Shown: positions 1 through 7,698, counted from the first letter of the stretch. The stretch: 13,302 bases of DNA from an uncultured Bacilli bacterium (GCA_905235875.1 CAJONL010000153.1:1-13302), one strand, 5' to 3'. Notes: generated from the letters alone by a model not told the origin. A program made the numbers and translations.

Positions 1-206
<206 letters not shown>

Positions 207-316
207 TATATTATTTTTAGTTTGATTATCAATTAATTTCCTAGCTATCTCAAATTGACGTTTTGCTCAGTTTTCAAAGATCAAATCTTATATTGTAGTC
301 ATTTTTTTCTGACTGC
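207..316 (-). other. rrn leader with boxA-like antitermination element
   Basis: About 110 nt of transcribed leader between the P2 start point and the 16S 5' end. On the minus strand it contains TGATCTTTGAAAACT (complement of 269-283), followed by GAGCAAAACG. This closely resembles the Bacillus rrn leader element GATCTTTGAAAACT, which contains the boxA bound by NusB/NusE for antitermination and lies by the pre-16S processing stem. The remainder up to 16S is AT-rich. No small gene is present. Confidence 0.75.
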
Positions 317-322
317 TTATTC

Positions 323-351
323 ATTGTATCAAAGCATTATTTAGGTGTCAA
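323..351 (-). promoter_or_regulatory. rrn promoter P2
   Basis: Minus-strand -35 TTGACA (351..346), 17-nt spacer, -10 TACAAT (328..323). This is a near-perfect sigma-A promoter with a predicted start near 316. Immediately upstream (352-392) is an almost pure A/T stretch with A-tracts, as expected of an rrn UP element. Its position 110-150 nt ahead of 16S fits the downstream promoter of a tandem rrn pair. Confidence 0.88.
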
Positions 352-515
352 GCTTTTTTTGAAATTTTTAAATTATTTTTTTTATTTACAATTTTAAGCT
401 AAAATTTATAAACAAAGCATTTTATAAAAATATAATTTGAAATTTCATTAATGATTTGACGTAAATAATTTATTTGTTTTTGTCAGTTTTTGTTGAAATT
501 GATACAACGATTTCT

Positions 516-544
516 AATATAATGCAATTTTTAATATTTGTCAA
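516..544 (-). promoter_or_regulatory. rrn promoter P1
   Basis: Minus-strand -35 TTGACA (544..539), 17-nt spacer, -10 TATATT (521..516). It lies ~190 nt upstream of P2, so the 16S operon appears to have two tandem promoters, as in many Firmicutes rrn operons. It begins about 65 nt after the stop of the ygaC-like gene. Between the two promoters (352-515) I see only very AT-rich DNA and no gene. A plus-strand open frame here is low-complexity F/I/Y and is not credible. Confidence 0.75.
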
Positions 545-608
545 CAAAAAAATAACAATTTTTTATATTTTTTTATTAACAATATATAATATGCAAGTTA
601 TTTTTTAT

Positions 609-1163
609 TTATACCTCAATTTTCTCATTTTTATTATCCCTTATATTTATATATTTTTCATAATATTTATCAATTGATTTTAAATTAAATGGATAATCTT
701 TATTTCTAGCTTTTTCAATTAACTTTGTTAATTCACTTCTAATAATATAATCTAATTTTTTTGGATAGTTCATTACTTTTTTATTATGTTTATACTCACC
801 TCTATCTAATACTTTAAAGGCACCTGTAGGAAATACTCTAAGATCTAAATCATAATCAATATATTTAATTACTTTATCCTCTATTAAAAATGGTGATGCA
901 ATATTGCAATAGTAATAAACACCTTTTTTCTTTATTTGACCTATTATATTAAACCAATCTTTTTTAGAAAAATACATAATTGCTGGTTCTTTAGTTTTCC
1001 ACATTCTACCATTTTTTTCAATAACTAAAGTTTTATAATTTGCAAAAACCATATAATCTTCATCTTCATCTAAGTAAGTTGCCTCTTCCCAACATCTATC
1101 TAATTCTCCATTATGTTTATATTTATGTATTTTAAGTTTTTCTCCTACTACTAGTTTATTCAT
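609..1163 (-). CDS. ygaC: YgaC/SA1684-type nucleoside tri-/diphosphatase (DUF402 family)
   Basis: Predicted soluble 184-aa protein of the Ntdp (DUF402) family, whose Staphylococcus member SA1684 hydrolyses nucleoside tri- and diphosphates with a divalent metal. Family landmarks are present in order: KIHKYKHNG (11-19), RCWEEAT (23-29), KEPAIMYF (58-65), WFNIIG (70-75), VYYYCNIASPF (82-92) and the acidic YIDYDLDLRVFP (101-112), which carries the metal-binding Asp/Glu cluster. The length matches the family. ATG at 1163 is preferred because GGGAG lies 8 nt upstream; in-frame GTG codons at 1172 and 1178 would overlap or precede that site. It has its own promoter and follows a terminator, so it is probably monocistronic. 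Physiological role unproven; in Staphylococcus it affects virulence gene expression. Confidence 0.9.
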   Translation of the reverse strand: MNKLVVGEKLKIHKYKHNGELDRCWEEATYLDEDEDYMVFANYKTLVIEKNGRMWKTKEPAIMYFSKKDWFNIIGQIKKKGVYYYCNIASPFLIEDKVIKYIDYDLDLRVFPTGAFKVLDRGEYKHNKKVMNYPKKLDYIIRSELTKLIEKARNKDYPFNLKSIDKYYEKYINIRDNKNEKIEV

Positions 1164-1186
1164 TTTATTCACTCCCACTTTTTGTA

Positions 1187-1215
1187 ATTATATATTTTTT
1201 TTTAAATTTATTCAA
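1187..1215 (-). promoter_or_regulatory. Promoter of ygaC-like gene
   Basis: Minus-strand -35 TTGAAT (1215..1210), 17-nt spacer, -10 TATAAT (1192..1187), giving a start ~20 nt ahead of the ATG at 1163. The -35 box lies directly after the U-tract of the ctpB terminator, so termination and re-initiation share the same few bases. Confidence 0.65.
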
Positions 1216-1253
1216 GAAAAAAGAGACTCTATTTTTTTTCTTGAAGAATCTCT
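1216..1253 (-). terminator. ctpB terminator overlapping the stop codon
   Basis: On the minus strand AGAGATT (1253..1247) can pair with AGTCTCT (1228..1222), followed by a T-run, with the TAG stop in the loop. An alternative longer stem pairs TTCAAGAAAAAA (1245..1234 region) with TTTTTTCTTGAA (1222..1211). Both use the last ctpB codons as one arm. Confidence 0.65.
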
Positions 1254-2410
1254 ATAGCTTTTTGTAATTGATTATCATCTTTTTCTTCATATGATTTGTA
1301 ATAATCATTACCCAGTTTAACTTCAATAGTTGGTTTAATACCTTTGTTATTTATTTGTACATCCTTACTTGTTTCCCAAGTTTCAACTGTGTATTTTAAC
1401 ATCGCACCCGAAGATAACATTTTAACCTTTTGTACACTTCCTTTTCCATAAGTAGTTTCTCCTACTAATTCTGCACCTGAATTATCCTTTAGTGCAGAAG
1501 CTAAAACTTCAGATGCCGACGCACTTTTGTTATTAACTAATACTACAATATCATTTTTTTTATCATCATCTTTTAAACTATACTTATTTGTTTTTTTATC
1601 TTTATTTACTATTTTTACTATTACTTTGTCTTTATTCATAAAATTGCTTGCAATTTTTAAAACTGTATCCAAATCACCACCGGAATTATTTCTTAAATCA
1701 ATAATTAACTTTGAAATATTTTCTTTCTCCAATTCTTTTAATTTTTTATTAAATTGTTCATCAGTATTTGCAGCAAATATACCTATATAAATATATCCAA
1801 TTTTAGTTTTTTCTTTTTTTATTACTTTTGATTCTACGGATGGAATATCCACTATATCTGTAGTAATATTAAACTTTAATTCCTTCTTCTTTCTTTTTAC
1901 TACAAGTTCATATTTTTTTTGCACTTTTCCTTTTAAAAGCCTGGATAATTCATCTGTACTTTTTTTAGAAACATCTTGTCCATCAATTTTTAAATATTGG
2001 TCGCCTGGTTTTAATCCCGCTTTTTCAGCTGGTGAATTTTCAAACACTCGAAGAATTGTTACAGGTTCATCTTTATACTTATATATTTCAGTACCAGTTC
2101 CATAAAATTGCCCCATTAATGCTTCATTAAATTCATTTTTATCTTCTTCATCAAAATAATTTGTATATTTATCTTTATGATTTTTGTTTATATATTCTAC
2201 CATTCCCTTAATGGCAGCCTCATTAATTTTTTTATCATCTATTTTATCTATATAACTATTTTTCAGAGTATCATAAACTAAATTCATATCGTTTTTGTAA
2301 TTTTTGTTTTTATCACTTTTAAACAATATAAAACCTAATATAATTCCCAAGCTAAGAGCTAAAACAAATATTATTATCAACGACTTTGATGAGTAACTTT
2401 TGCTTTTCAT
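1229..2410 (-). CDS. ctpB: CtpB-like S41 carboxyl-terminal processing protease
   Basis: Secreted, membrane-anchored serine protease of peptidase family S41A. It has a short cytoplasmic N-terminus, one transmembrane helix at about residues 10-31 and a PDZ domain around 100-180 (GTGTEIY, SPAEKAGLKPGD). The S41 core follows with LIIDLRNNSGG (235-245), the nucleophile in SASASE (Ser298), and the base Lys323 in TYGKGSVQ with Gln327. The 25-residue Ser-Lys spacing matches characterised family members. ATG at 2410 (393 aa) is preferred over an in-frame TTG at 2422 because GGGAGG sits just upstream of it. B. subtilis CtpB is a sporulation protease that cuts SpoIVFA to trigger sigma-K activation; that role is inferred here from the gerS-like neighbour. 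The protein is shorter than Bacillus CtpA/CtpB and lacks a C-terminal extension. General envelope CtpA-type function is the alternative. Confidence 0.9.
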   Translation of the reverse strand: MKSKSYSSKSLIIIFVLALSLGIILGFILFKSDKNKNYKNDMNLVYDTLKNSYIDKIDDKKINEAAIKGMVEYINKNHKDKYTNYFDEEDKNEFNEALMGQFYGTGTEIYKYKDEPVTILRVFENSPAEKAGLKPGDQYLKIDGQDVSKKSTDELSRLLKGKVQKKYELVVKRKKKELKFNITTDIVDIPSVESKVIKKEKTKIGYIYIGIFAANTDEQFNKKLKELEKENISKLIIDLRNNSGGDLDTVLKIASNFMNKDKVIVKIVNKDKKTNKYSLKDDDKKNDIVVLVNNKSASASEVLASALKDNSGAELVGETTYGKGSVQKVKMLSSGAMLKYTVETWETSKDVQINNKGIKPTIEVKLGNDYYKSYEEKDDNQLQKAIEILQEKK

Positions 2411-2440
2411 ATTTCCTCCCAAATTTATAACTACTTTATT

Positions 2441-2469
2441 AGTATATTATAATGGTTATTTTTTTTCAA
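2441..2469 (-). promoter_or_regulatory. ctpB promoter
   Basis: Minus-strand -35 TTGAAA (2469..2464), 17-nt spacer, -10 TATACT (2446..2441). It lies between the gerS-like terminator and the ctpB ribosome binding site, so ctpB can be transcribed alone. It resembles a vegetative sigma-A promoter rather than a sporulation sigma site. Confidence 0.65.
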
Positions 2470-2474
2470 GCAGA

Positions 2475-2501
2475 TAAAAAAGAATTCAGCATATGAATTC
2501 T
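2475..2501 (-). terminator. Terminator after gerS-like gene
   Basis: Minus-strand hairpin AGAATTCA (2501..2494), 5-nt loop, TGAATTCT (2488..2481), followed by a T-run. A perfect 8-bp stem placed 4 nt after the gerS-like stop codon. Confidence 0.8.
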
Positions 2502-2504
2502 CAA

Positions 2505-3698
2505 TTATTTTTTACTAATTACGCTCATTACGTTAATTGATTTAGCGACTTCGAGAAGCTCGGTTTTATCCATATTATCTGATGCTATATAATATTCTTT
2601 TCCATTACTTGTCCAAGTGTATGAAGTATCAGTAAGTGATCCCACTGTATCTACTAACATAAAAGGTTCTCCATAAGTTGGGATAACTTCTAAATTATCA
2701 GCTGGTGCTATTGTTTCTTCAACTAAGATAAATGGATTATCTCCTGAAAAAGTCATTATAACTCTTTTACCATCTTTTGTATCAATTACTTCCTTATCAG
2801 ATAATCTAGTATTAGATGGTAGATAAAGCGGAAAAACATTACTTTCTTCTTTTGAAGTTTCGCTTACATTTTTATTACTGCTCACGTCATCTTTTTTATT
2901 ATTATCAGCACTATTATTTACTTCATTATTGCTATTAACACTATTATCAATTTTTGATTCGTCATCTTCTTTTTTATTTTCTTCTCTTATTTCTTCATTT
3001 TTTAGATTATCTTTACCTTCCTCTTTTTCACTTTCGTTATTATCTTTTTTTTCATTTTCTTTATTATCTTCAATAGTACTATATTCTTCTTCTAGTGAAA
3101 AATTATTATCACTAAACTTTTTATTTTTCGATATACTATTAACTTTAAATTCTACATATATAACTTCATCTTCATCCATTACTTCTACCTTTTTTAAATT
3201 CTTATTTTTATCTAAAATAATATTTTGCTTTTTATATTTTGGATTATTTGGATAATTTGTTTTTATAGTAAATACATAATCTTTATTCTTTTTTGTAAAT
3301 ACATATTTTGGATCATTTTTTAAATCTTTAACTATTGAATCAATTAAATAACTTTGTGAATTATTATTTGGCCAGTCACTTTGAAACTTAAAACTCTTAT
3401 TAAGTGATGGTGTAATGACAAAAACTCCATCTTTATTTTTTAGTATTATTTGTTCATAATCATTTGCTTTATTAATCATAGAAACTTTATATAAATTATC
3501 TTTTTTGTAGCTTGTTTTTACATTATATTCATAAGTATCGTCATTATTTGTTATTTTAAGTATTCCTTCCATATAATAAGAATTTAAATTTGAATTATCC
3601 TTTATAAAATCATTTCTTATCTGTTTATCATTATCACCTGAGCATCCTGTAAGAGAAACAATTACAATTAAAGTAATAAATAAAAATATTTTTTTCAT
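2505..3698 (-). CDS. gerS: GerS/YdcC-type germination or sporulation lipoprotein with C-terminal DUF4367-like domain
   Basis: Predicted lipoprotein of 397 aa with a lipobox (SLTGC, acylated Cys19). Residues ~30-200 form a LolA/LolB-like domain of the GerS/YdcC family. The strongest signature is GVFVITPSLNKSFKFQSDWP (91-110), close to B. subtilis YdcC. C. difficile GerS is a lipoprotein needed for cortex hydrolysis in germination, and ydcC is a mother-cell sporulation gene. Residues ~205-287 are a charged, Asn/Glu/Lys-rich linker. Residues ~288-390 form a second domain starting FPLYLPSNTRL and ending with TWTSNGKEYYIAS and LLEVAKSI, resembling DUF4367. Start: GAGGTGA 5 nt before the ATG. It has its own promoter and terminator. 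Family assignment is strong; a role in germination is inferred; the C-terminal domain assignment is by motif only. Confidence 0.85.
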   Translation of the reverse strand: MKKIFLFITLIVIVSLTGCSGDNDKQIRNDFIKDNSNLNSYYMEGILKITNNDDTYEYNVKTSYKKDNLYKVSMINKANDYEQIILKNKDGVFVITPSLNKSFKFQSDWPNNNSQSYLIDSIVKDLKNDPKYVFTKKNKDYVFTIKTNYPNNPKYKKQNIILDKNKNLKKVEVMDEDEVIYVEFKVNSISKNKKFSDNNFSLEEEYSTIEDNKENEKKDNNESEKEEGKDNLKNEEIREENKKEDDESKIDNSVNSNNEVNNSADNNKKDDVSSNKNVSETSKEESNVFPLYLPSNTRLSDKEVIDTKDGKRVIMTFSGDNPFILVEETIAPADNLEVIPTYGEPFMLVDTVGSLTDTSYTWTSNGKEYYIASDNMDKTELLEVAKSINVMSVISKK

Positions 3699-3725
3699 TT
3701 TTCACCTCTTTTTTCTTTCTAATTA

Positions 3726-3754
3726 ATTATATTTTTTGTAGTTTTTTATATTCA
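3726..3754 (-). promoter_or_regulatory. Candidate promoter of gerS-like gene
   Basis: Minus-strand TGAATA (3754..3749), 17-nt spacer, TATAAT (3731..3726). The -10 fits sigma-A, while the -35 matches the TGAATA favoured by forespore sigma-G better than TTGACA. Which sigma factor uses it cannot be settled from sequence. Confidence 0.45.
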
Positions 3755-3813
3755 TAATAATTTAGTTATAATTTTTTTTAATTTGTACATAATATTAAAC
3801 AAAGGAGGAATTT

Positions 3814-4014
3814 ATGGAAATTTTACAAAAAATTGCATTAGTATTTACTATTATAGGAGCTATTGTCTGGGGATTAATTGGACTTTTCGATTTCAACTTA
3901 GTTGAATTTATCTTTGGACAAAATAGTGTTTTATCTAGAGTAGTTTATACTATAGTAGGTATTTGTGGACTTATTAATATTGGTCTACTTATTGAAGAAT
4001 TAGATATAAAATAA
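3814..4014 (+). CDS. DUF378 small two-helix membrane protein (YuzA-like)
   Basis: A 66-aa integral membrane protein of the DUF378 family. Two transmembrane helices (about 5-25 and 40-61) flank the conserved WGLIGLFDFNLVEFIFG segment (19-35), with VVYTIVGICGL in the second helix. Length and motif match the family, whose function is unknown. The start is well defined by AAAGGAGG 5 nt before the ATG. It is the only plus-strand gene in the window: divergent from the gerS-like gene across 115 bp and convergent with cdaR, and closed by its own terminator. A TATAAT at 3767-3772 could be its -10, but no good -35 is visible. Confidence 0.88.
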   Translation: MEILQKIALVFTIIGAIVWGLIGLFDFNLVEFIFGQNSVLSRVVYTIVGICGLINIGLLIEELDIK

Positions 4015-4017
4015 AAT

Positions 4018-4041
4018 AGCACTAACGAGTAGTGCTTTTTT
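4018..4041 (+). terminator. Terminator of DUF378 gene
   Basis: Plus-strand hairpin AGCACTA (4018-4024), loop ACGAG, TAGTGCT (4030-4036), then TTTTT. A 7-bp stem starting 3 nt after the stop codon. Confidence 0.88.
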
Positions 4042-4044
4042 AGT

Positions 4045-4076
4045 AAAAAAAAGTTGATATAAATTTATATCAACTT
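4045..4076 (-). terminator. Terminator of the cdaA-cdaR operon
   Basis: A long perfect inverted repeat (AAAGTTGATATAAA / TTTATATCAACTTT, centred near 4062) directly after the cdaR stop. Read on the minus strand it is followed by a run of T. It lies back to back with the DUF378 terminator, separating the two convergent genes. Confidence 0.85.
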
Positions 4077-5474
4077 TTATTTTATAACTATAGTTACCAT
4101 ACTTGTCTTAGGTGTATAAGATAATTTTAAGTTATCACCTGTAACATTTACTTTTACATTATGAGTACCAGCTTTAAGTCCTTGAAGGTCTACGTAACTA
4201 GAAATATTTTCAGTACTAATATCTTTTAAATTTGATGATGTGCCTTTAACAATAACATCGGCATATGAATCTTTTCTTGATGCTGCTTGGGCTGTTAGAC
4301 CTTTCTCTAAGTTTTTAGTAGCTATGTTTACATTCTTAATTGTTTTAACTTTTACATCTCCAAGTGTTATTTCTGCTACTACTGATTTAGCTGAAATATC
4401 TTTTACCCCACTAGGAGGTGACAAATTAACAGTTTGTTCTGATTTTTTAGCTAATCCATCTACATTTACGTTTACTGGTATATACGATATTTTTGAAAGA
4501 ACTGAATCATTTCCATAAACAGTTACTTTAGAAATACTTAGTTTTACATCATCAATAGCTTTACCAAATTGAACATTACCTTCTGGGATTACTTTTAGTG
4601 GGACTTCTTTGCTAGGAGATGTTATCTCTAGAGTTGCATCTATTGTTTTAGGTACCATTTCTACATTTACTTTAGAACCATTCTCATCATACGCTACTAA
4701 AGGTAATTCTTTTAATGTTGTAGTTCCAATACTTGGATTAGTTATGTTTCTAACATCCACTAGTGCTTTTACATTAGCTATTTTATTTAATTTATACTGA
4801 GCACCTTTTACATAAACTTCATCTCTACTAAATGTTATGTTAGAAATACTATATCTTGAATCAAGCTTATTTTCATATAAAATCTCTTTACCTATTTTTT
4901 TAGATTCAGACATTTTTTCATATATTCTTACTGTAGCAGTTGATGGGTCTAATTTATAATCTACTGAATTAACTCGTGATTTATATTTTAGTTTTACTTT
5001 ATGGGTTCCAGGTTTTAATCCTCTTAAATCCACCATTACATCTTCACTTGGATATTGTTTTGCAAGCTTTACTCCAGATTGTCTACCCATTAAAGTTATA
5101 TCTACAGTCTTTGGAAGTCCTTCAACTACATAAGCTTCTTCATTATATTCTGCTTTAACCTTTTTGTTATAAATTATATCTGCAGAATTATTCATAATAA
5201 GTTGTGTTTTATTATCAACAAAGAAGAATAATATTATAGCTAAGATTAATGAAAGAGTTATAAGCATCAATCTATTATTAAACAATCTATCAAATGGTTT
5301 ACTCATTCCTCTAAATGGCTTTAACATTAGTAATAGCAATTTAGCTATAGGAGTAATTAATATTTTATCTAAAGCACTATATATATAACTTAAGATACTA
5401 TATATTCCATCAAACAGAAGCGCTATCAAGCTTTTCTTTTTCTTTCTTTTCCTTGAGGTTTTTTTATTGGCCAT
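4077..5474 (-). CDS. cdaR: CdaR (YbbR-domain) regulator of the c-di-AMP synthase CdaA
   Basis: Membrane-anchored extracytoplasmic protein of 465 aa with four YbbR-type repeats at about 101-186, 190-286, 288-370 and 375-465. Repeated motifs are easy to see, for example VDLRGLKPGTHKVKL (148-162) and VDLQGLKAGTHNVKV (428-442). CdaR binds CdaA and modulates its activity in Bacillus and Listeria. The usual N-terminal anchor is at about 68-87, after FNNR. Ahead of it is an unusual ~60-residue extension: a very basic start (KKTSRKRKKKK) followed by hydrophobic, possibly amphipathic helices (15-50). The start codon overlaps the cdaA stop by one base (TAATG), with GGAGGTGG inside the cdaA end, so translation is coupled. 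The glmM gene that normally follows in Bacillus is absent here. Confidence 0.93.
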   Translation of the reverse strand: MANKKTSRKRKKKKSLIALLFDGIYSILSYIYSALDKILITPIAKLLLLMLKPFRGMSKPFDRLFNNRLMLITLSLILAIILFFFVDNKTQLIMNNSADIIYNKKVKAEYNEEAYVVEGLPKTVDITLMGRQSGVKLAKQYPSEDVMVDLRGLKPGTHKVKLKYKSRVNSVDYKLDPSTATVRIYEKMSESKKIGKEILYENKLDSRYSISNITFSRDEVYVKGAQYKLNKIANVKALVDVRNITNPSIGTTTLKELPLVAYDENGSKVNVEMVPKTIDATLEITSPSKEVPLKVIPEGNVQFGKAIDDVKLSISKVTVYGNDSVLSKISYIPVNVNVDGLAKKSEQTVNLSPPSGVKDISAKSVVAEITLGDVKVKTIKNVNIATKNLEKGLTAQAASRKDSYADVIVKGTSSNLKDISTENISSYVDLQGLKAGTHNVKVNVTGDNLKLSYTPKTSMVTIVIK

Positions 5475-6283
5475 TACTCATCCACCTCCATTTGATTTTC
5501 TTCTTCAAAATTTTCTTGTTTTGGTTTTAACTCATCTATTAATAGAATTCTGGTATCATCTATTGTTAAGTTATAGAATAGTTCTCCTTTTATTGCAATT
5601 GATATTCTTCCTGTTTCTTCCGAAACAATTATTGCTATCGCATCTGTTTCTTCACTAATTCCTAGTGCTGCTCTATGTCTAGTTCCTAGACGTTTATTTA
5701 TTTTTAGACTATTACTTGTTGGAAAAACTGCTCCTGCACAACTTATTTTATCTCCTTGAATTATTACTCCACCATCATGAAGTGGATTATTAGGGAAGAA
5801 TAGTGATACTAAAAGTTCACTAGTAATATCAGCATAAATATTTGTAGATTTATTAATATATTCAATTAAACTTACATCTCTTTCCAATACGATTAAGGCA
5901 CCAATCTTTGCCTTACGCATTGTATCTACTGCACTTATAATTTCATAAACTATTCTTTCTCTTTCATCAACAGTTAATACCTTATGTCTTCCAAGTAGTT
6001 GTGTTTTACCTATTGACTCTAATATATTTCTAATTTCAGGTTGAAAAATAATAATTAAAGCAATAGGTCCCCATTCAATTACATATTCTAAAATAAAATC
6101 AACTGTTCTAAAAGCAAATACATCTGCTAAGAGTTTAATTATAATTATTATTAAAATACCTTTAAATAAAAGGGATAATTTTACATTACTTTTAACATTT
6201 TTTAAAACTGTATATATTAAAAACCATACTATAGCTATATCTATAATTTTTCTTATAAGATCAAGTATTGTTTCAACACTCAT
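5474..6283 (-). CDS. cdaA: CdaA diadenylate cyclase (c-di-AMP synthase)
   Basis: Membrane-bound DAC-domain enzyme that condenses two ATP into c-di-AMP, an essential osmolyte, potassium and cell wall signal in Firmicutes. Three N-terminal transmembrane helices (about 12-30, 36-55 and 62-82) precede the DAC domain (about 95-245), in the order known for CdaA. Active-site motifs are LHDGG (168-172), aligned with the DGA metal/ATP motif, and GTRHRAALG (200-208) with the RHR triad. The Ala-to-Gly change in DGA is noteworthy. ATG at 6283 (269 aa) is chosen because GGAGG lies 5 nt upstream; an in-frame TTG at 6295 would overlap that site. With this start, the motif Asp falls within one residue of Listeria CdaA Asp171. 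First gene of a cdaA-cdaR operon. The C-terminal tail is acidic. Confidence 0.95.
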   Translation of the reverse strand: MSVETILDLIRKIIDIAIVWFLIYTVLKNVKSNVKLSLLFKGILIIIIIKLLADVFAFRTVDFILEYVIEWGPIALIIIFQPEIRNILESIGKTQLLGRHKVLTVDERERIVYEIISAVDTMRKAKIGALIVLERDVSLIEYINKSTNIYADITSELLVSLFFPNNPLHDGGVIIQGDKISCAGAVFPTSNSLKINKRLGTRHRAALGISEETDAIAIIVSEETGRISIAIKGELFYNLTIDDTRILLIDELKPKQENFEEENQMEVDE

Positions 6284-6323
6284 TTTTACCTCCAAATTTT
6301 TATGATACTTTTTTACTCTATTA

Positions 6324-6352
6324 AGTATACTATATTTTTTATAAAATTGTAA
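6324..6352 (-). promoter_or_regulatory. Candidate cdaA promoter
   Basis: Minus-strand TTACAA (6352..6347), 17-nt spacer, TATACT (6329..6324). The -10 is good and the -35 weak. No convincing terminator separates it from the glyA stop at 6389, so cdaA may also receive read-through from glyA. I see no c-di-AMP riboswitch-like structure. Confidence 0.45.
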
Positions 6353-6388
6353 CCTTGTTTATGCTTATTTTTAATTAATTACAAAATT

Positions 6389-7618
6389 TTACATCTTTTT
6401 ATAGATTGGAAATATTTTAGTTAGTTGCTGTACCTTTTCTCTATTTTTATCTATTATTTTTTTATTATCTTTATTATTTAGTACATCTACAATTATATCT
6501 GCTACTAATATAAACTCTTTCGCAGTAAAGCCTCTTGTTGTCATCGCTGGAGTTCCAATCCTGATTCCACTTGCATCTTTTACTTTAAGCTTTTCGTTTG
6601 GTATTACATTTTTATTGCAAGTTATATTTATTTTATCAAGTATTTTTTCAGCTTCTTTTCCGGTCATATCAAACGATTCTTTTACATCCAAAAGCATTAA
6701 ATGATTACTAGTCCCATCAGATACTACTCTTGTACCTAATTTTTTGAATTCTTCACTCATTGCAATTGCATTTTCTATAACTTTATTTTGATATACTTTA
6801 AAATCAGGTTGTAATGCTTCATAAAAACACTCAGCTTTTGCTGCTATAACGTGCATAAGTGGGCCTCCCTGAATACCTGGAAAAACACATTTATCAATTT
6901 TTTTAGCAATTTCTTCACTATTAGTTAAAATAATTCCTCCACGTGGTCCTCTTAATGTTTTGTGAGTAGTTGTTGTTACTACATCAGCATAAAGACATGG
7001 ATTCATATGAAGACCAGCAGCTACAAGTCCAGCAATATGAGACATATCAACAAACAGAATTGCTCCAACTTTATCACAAATATCTCTAAATCTTTTAAAA
7101 TCTATTTCTCTAGAATAACTTGAAGCACCTGCAATTATCATTTTAGGTTTTTCCTTAAATGCTAATCTTTCTATTTCATCATAATCTAATAACTCAGTTT
7201 CTGCATTTAATCTATATGAAACCATATTATAATATTTTCCACTAAAATTGTACTTGCTTCCATGAGTTAGGTGACCACCATCAGCAAGATTCATTCCCAT
7301 AACTTTATCGCCTGGATTTAAAAGAGCTGTATAAACTGCAAGATTAGCCGAAGATCCTGAATGAGGTTGTACATTTACATATTTTACTTTAAATAACTTT
7401 TTAGCATATTCAATCGCTTTTTCTTCAAAAATATCTATAAACTCACATCCACCATAATATCTTTTGCCCGGATATCCTTCTGCATATTTATTTGTTAAAA
7501 CACTCCCTTGTAGTTTTAATACACTTTTTGACACATAATTTTCTGATGCAATAAGTTCAATATTTTCCTCTTGTCTATTTATTTCCTTATTTAGTGCATC
7601 AATTAATACTTTATCCAT
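6389..7618 (-). CDS. glyA: Serine hydroxymethyltransferase
   Basis: Cytosolic PLP enzyme that interconverts serine and glycine while loading one-carbon units onto tetrahydrofolate. The protein is full length (409 aa against a usual ~410-420). Landmarks: [10 protein letters not shown] (21-30), [14 protein letters not shown] (44-57), [10 protein letters not shown] (83-92), [14 protein letters not shown] (189-202) and [16 protein letters not shown] (213-228), with Lys220 as the PLP Schiff-base lysine. [13 protein letters not shown] (351-363) supplies the carboxylate-binding Arg. The start is set by AGAGGTG just upstream of the ATG. It has its own consensus promoter following the terminator of the upstream gene. 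No folate, glycine or SAM riboswitch is apparent in the 100-bp leader region. Confidence 0.98.
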   Translation of the reverse strand: MDKVLIDALNKEINRQEENIELIASENYVSKSVLKLQGSVLTNKYAEGYPGKRYYGGCEFIDIFEEKAIEYAKKLFKVKYVNVQPHSGSSANLAVYTALLNPGDKVMGMNLADGGHLTHGSKYNFSGKYYNMVSYRLNAETELLDYDEIERLAFKEKPKMIIAGASSYSREIDFKRFRDICDKVGAILFVDMSHIAGLVAAGLHMNPCLYADVVTTTTHKTLRGPRGGIILTNSEEIAKKIDKCVFPGIQGGPLMHVIAAKAECFYEALQPDFKVYQNKVIENAIAMSEEFKKLGTRVVSDGTSNHLMLLDVKESFDMTGKEAEKILDKINITCNKNVIPNEKLKVKDASGIRIGTPAMTTRGFTAKEFILVADIIVDVLNNKDNKKIIDKNREKVQQLTKIFPIYKKM

Positions 7619-7669
7619 AAAGCACCTCTTTTCTTCTTATAAATTTAATTTTTAAATTAGTTCTATATA

Positions 7670-7698
7670 ATTATACTATTTTTTTCATTTTATATCAA
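7670..7698 (-). promoter_or_regulatory. glyA promoter
   Basis: Minus-strand -35 TTGATA (7698..7693), 17-nt spacer, -10 TATAAT (7675..7670). The -35 begins within the T-run of the preceding terminator. Confidence 0.75.

Noticed and set aside
474..677. Plus-strand open frame upstream of the rRNA, low-complexity F/I/Y protein
   Set aside because: It starts at a TTG-like codon with no ribosome binding site, has a composition typical of translated AT-rich DNA, and overlaps the rrn P1 region and the end of the ygaC-like gene.
2713..3100. Low-complexity region of the gerS-like gene as a repeat array or mobile insertion
   Set aside because: The codons vary and encode a mixed N/E/K/D/S linker without a fixed repeat unit, and the reading frame is intact on both sides.
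1527..5658. Several plus-strand open frames of 60-110 codons (e.g. 1527-1790, 2929-3255, 4240-4518, 5467-5658)
   Set aside because: They lie entirely or almost entirely opposite well-supported genes (ctpB, gerS, cdaR, cdaA), have no ribosome binding sites, and encode Ser/Leu/Phe-rich sequence mirroring the charged codons of the true strand.
6284..6388. c-di-AMP (ydaO-type) riboswitch ahead of cdaA
   Set aside because: The gap is about 100 nt with no GC-containing conserved core; only promoter-like boxes are present.
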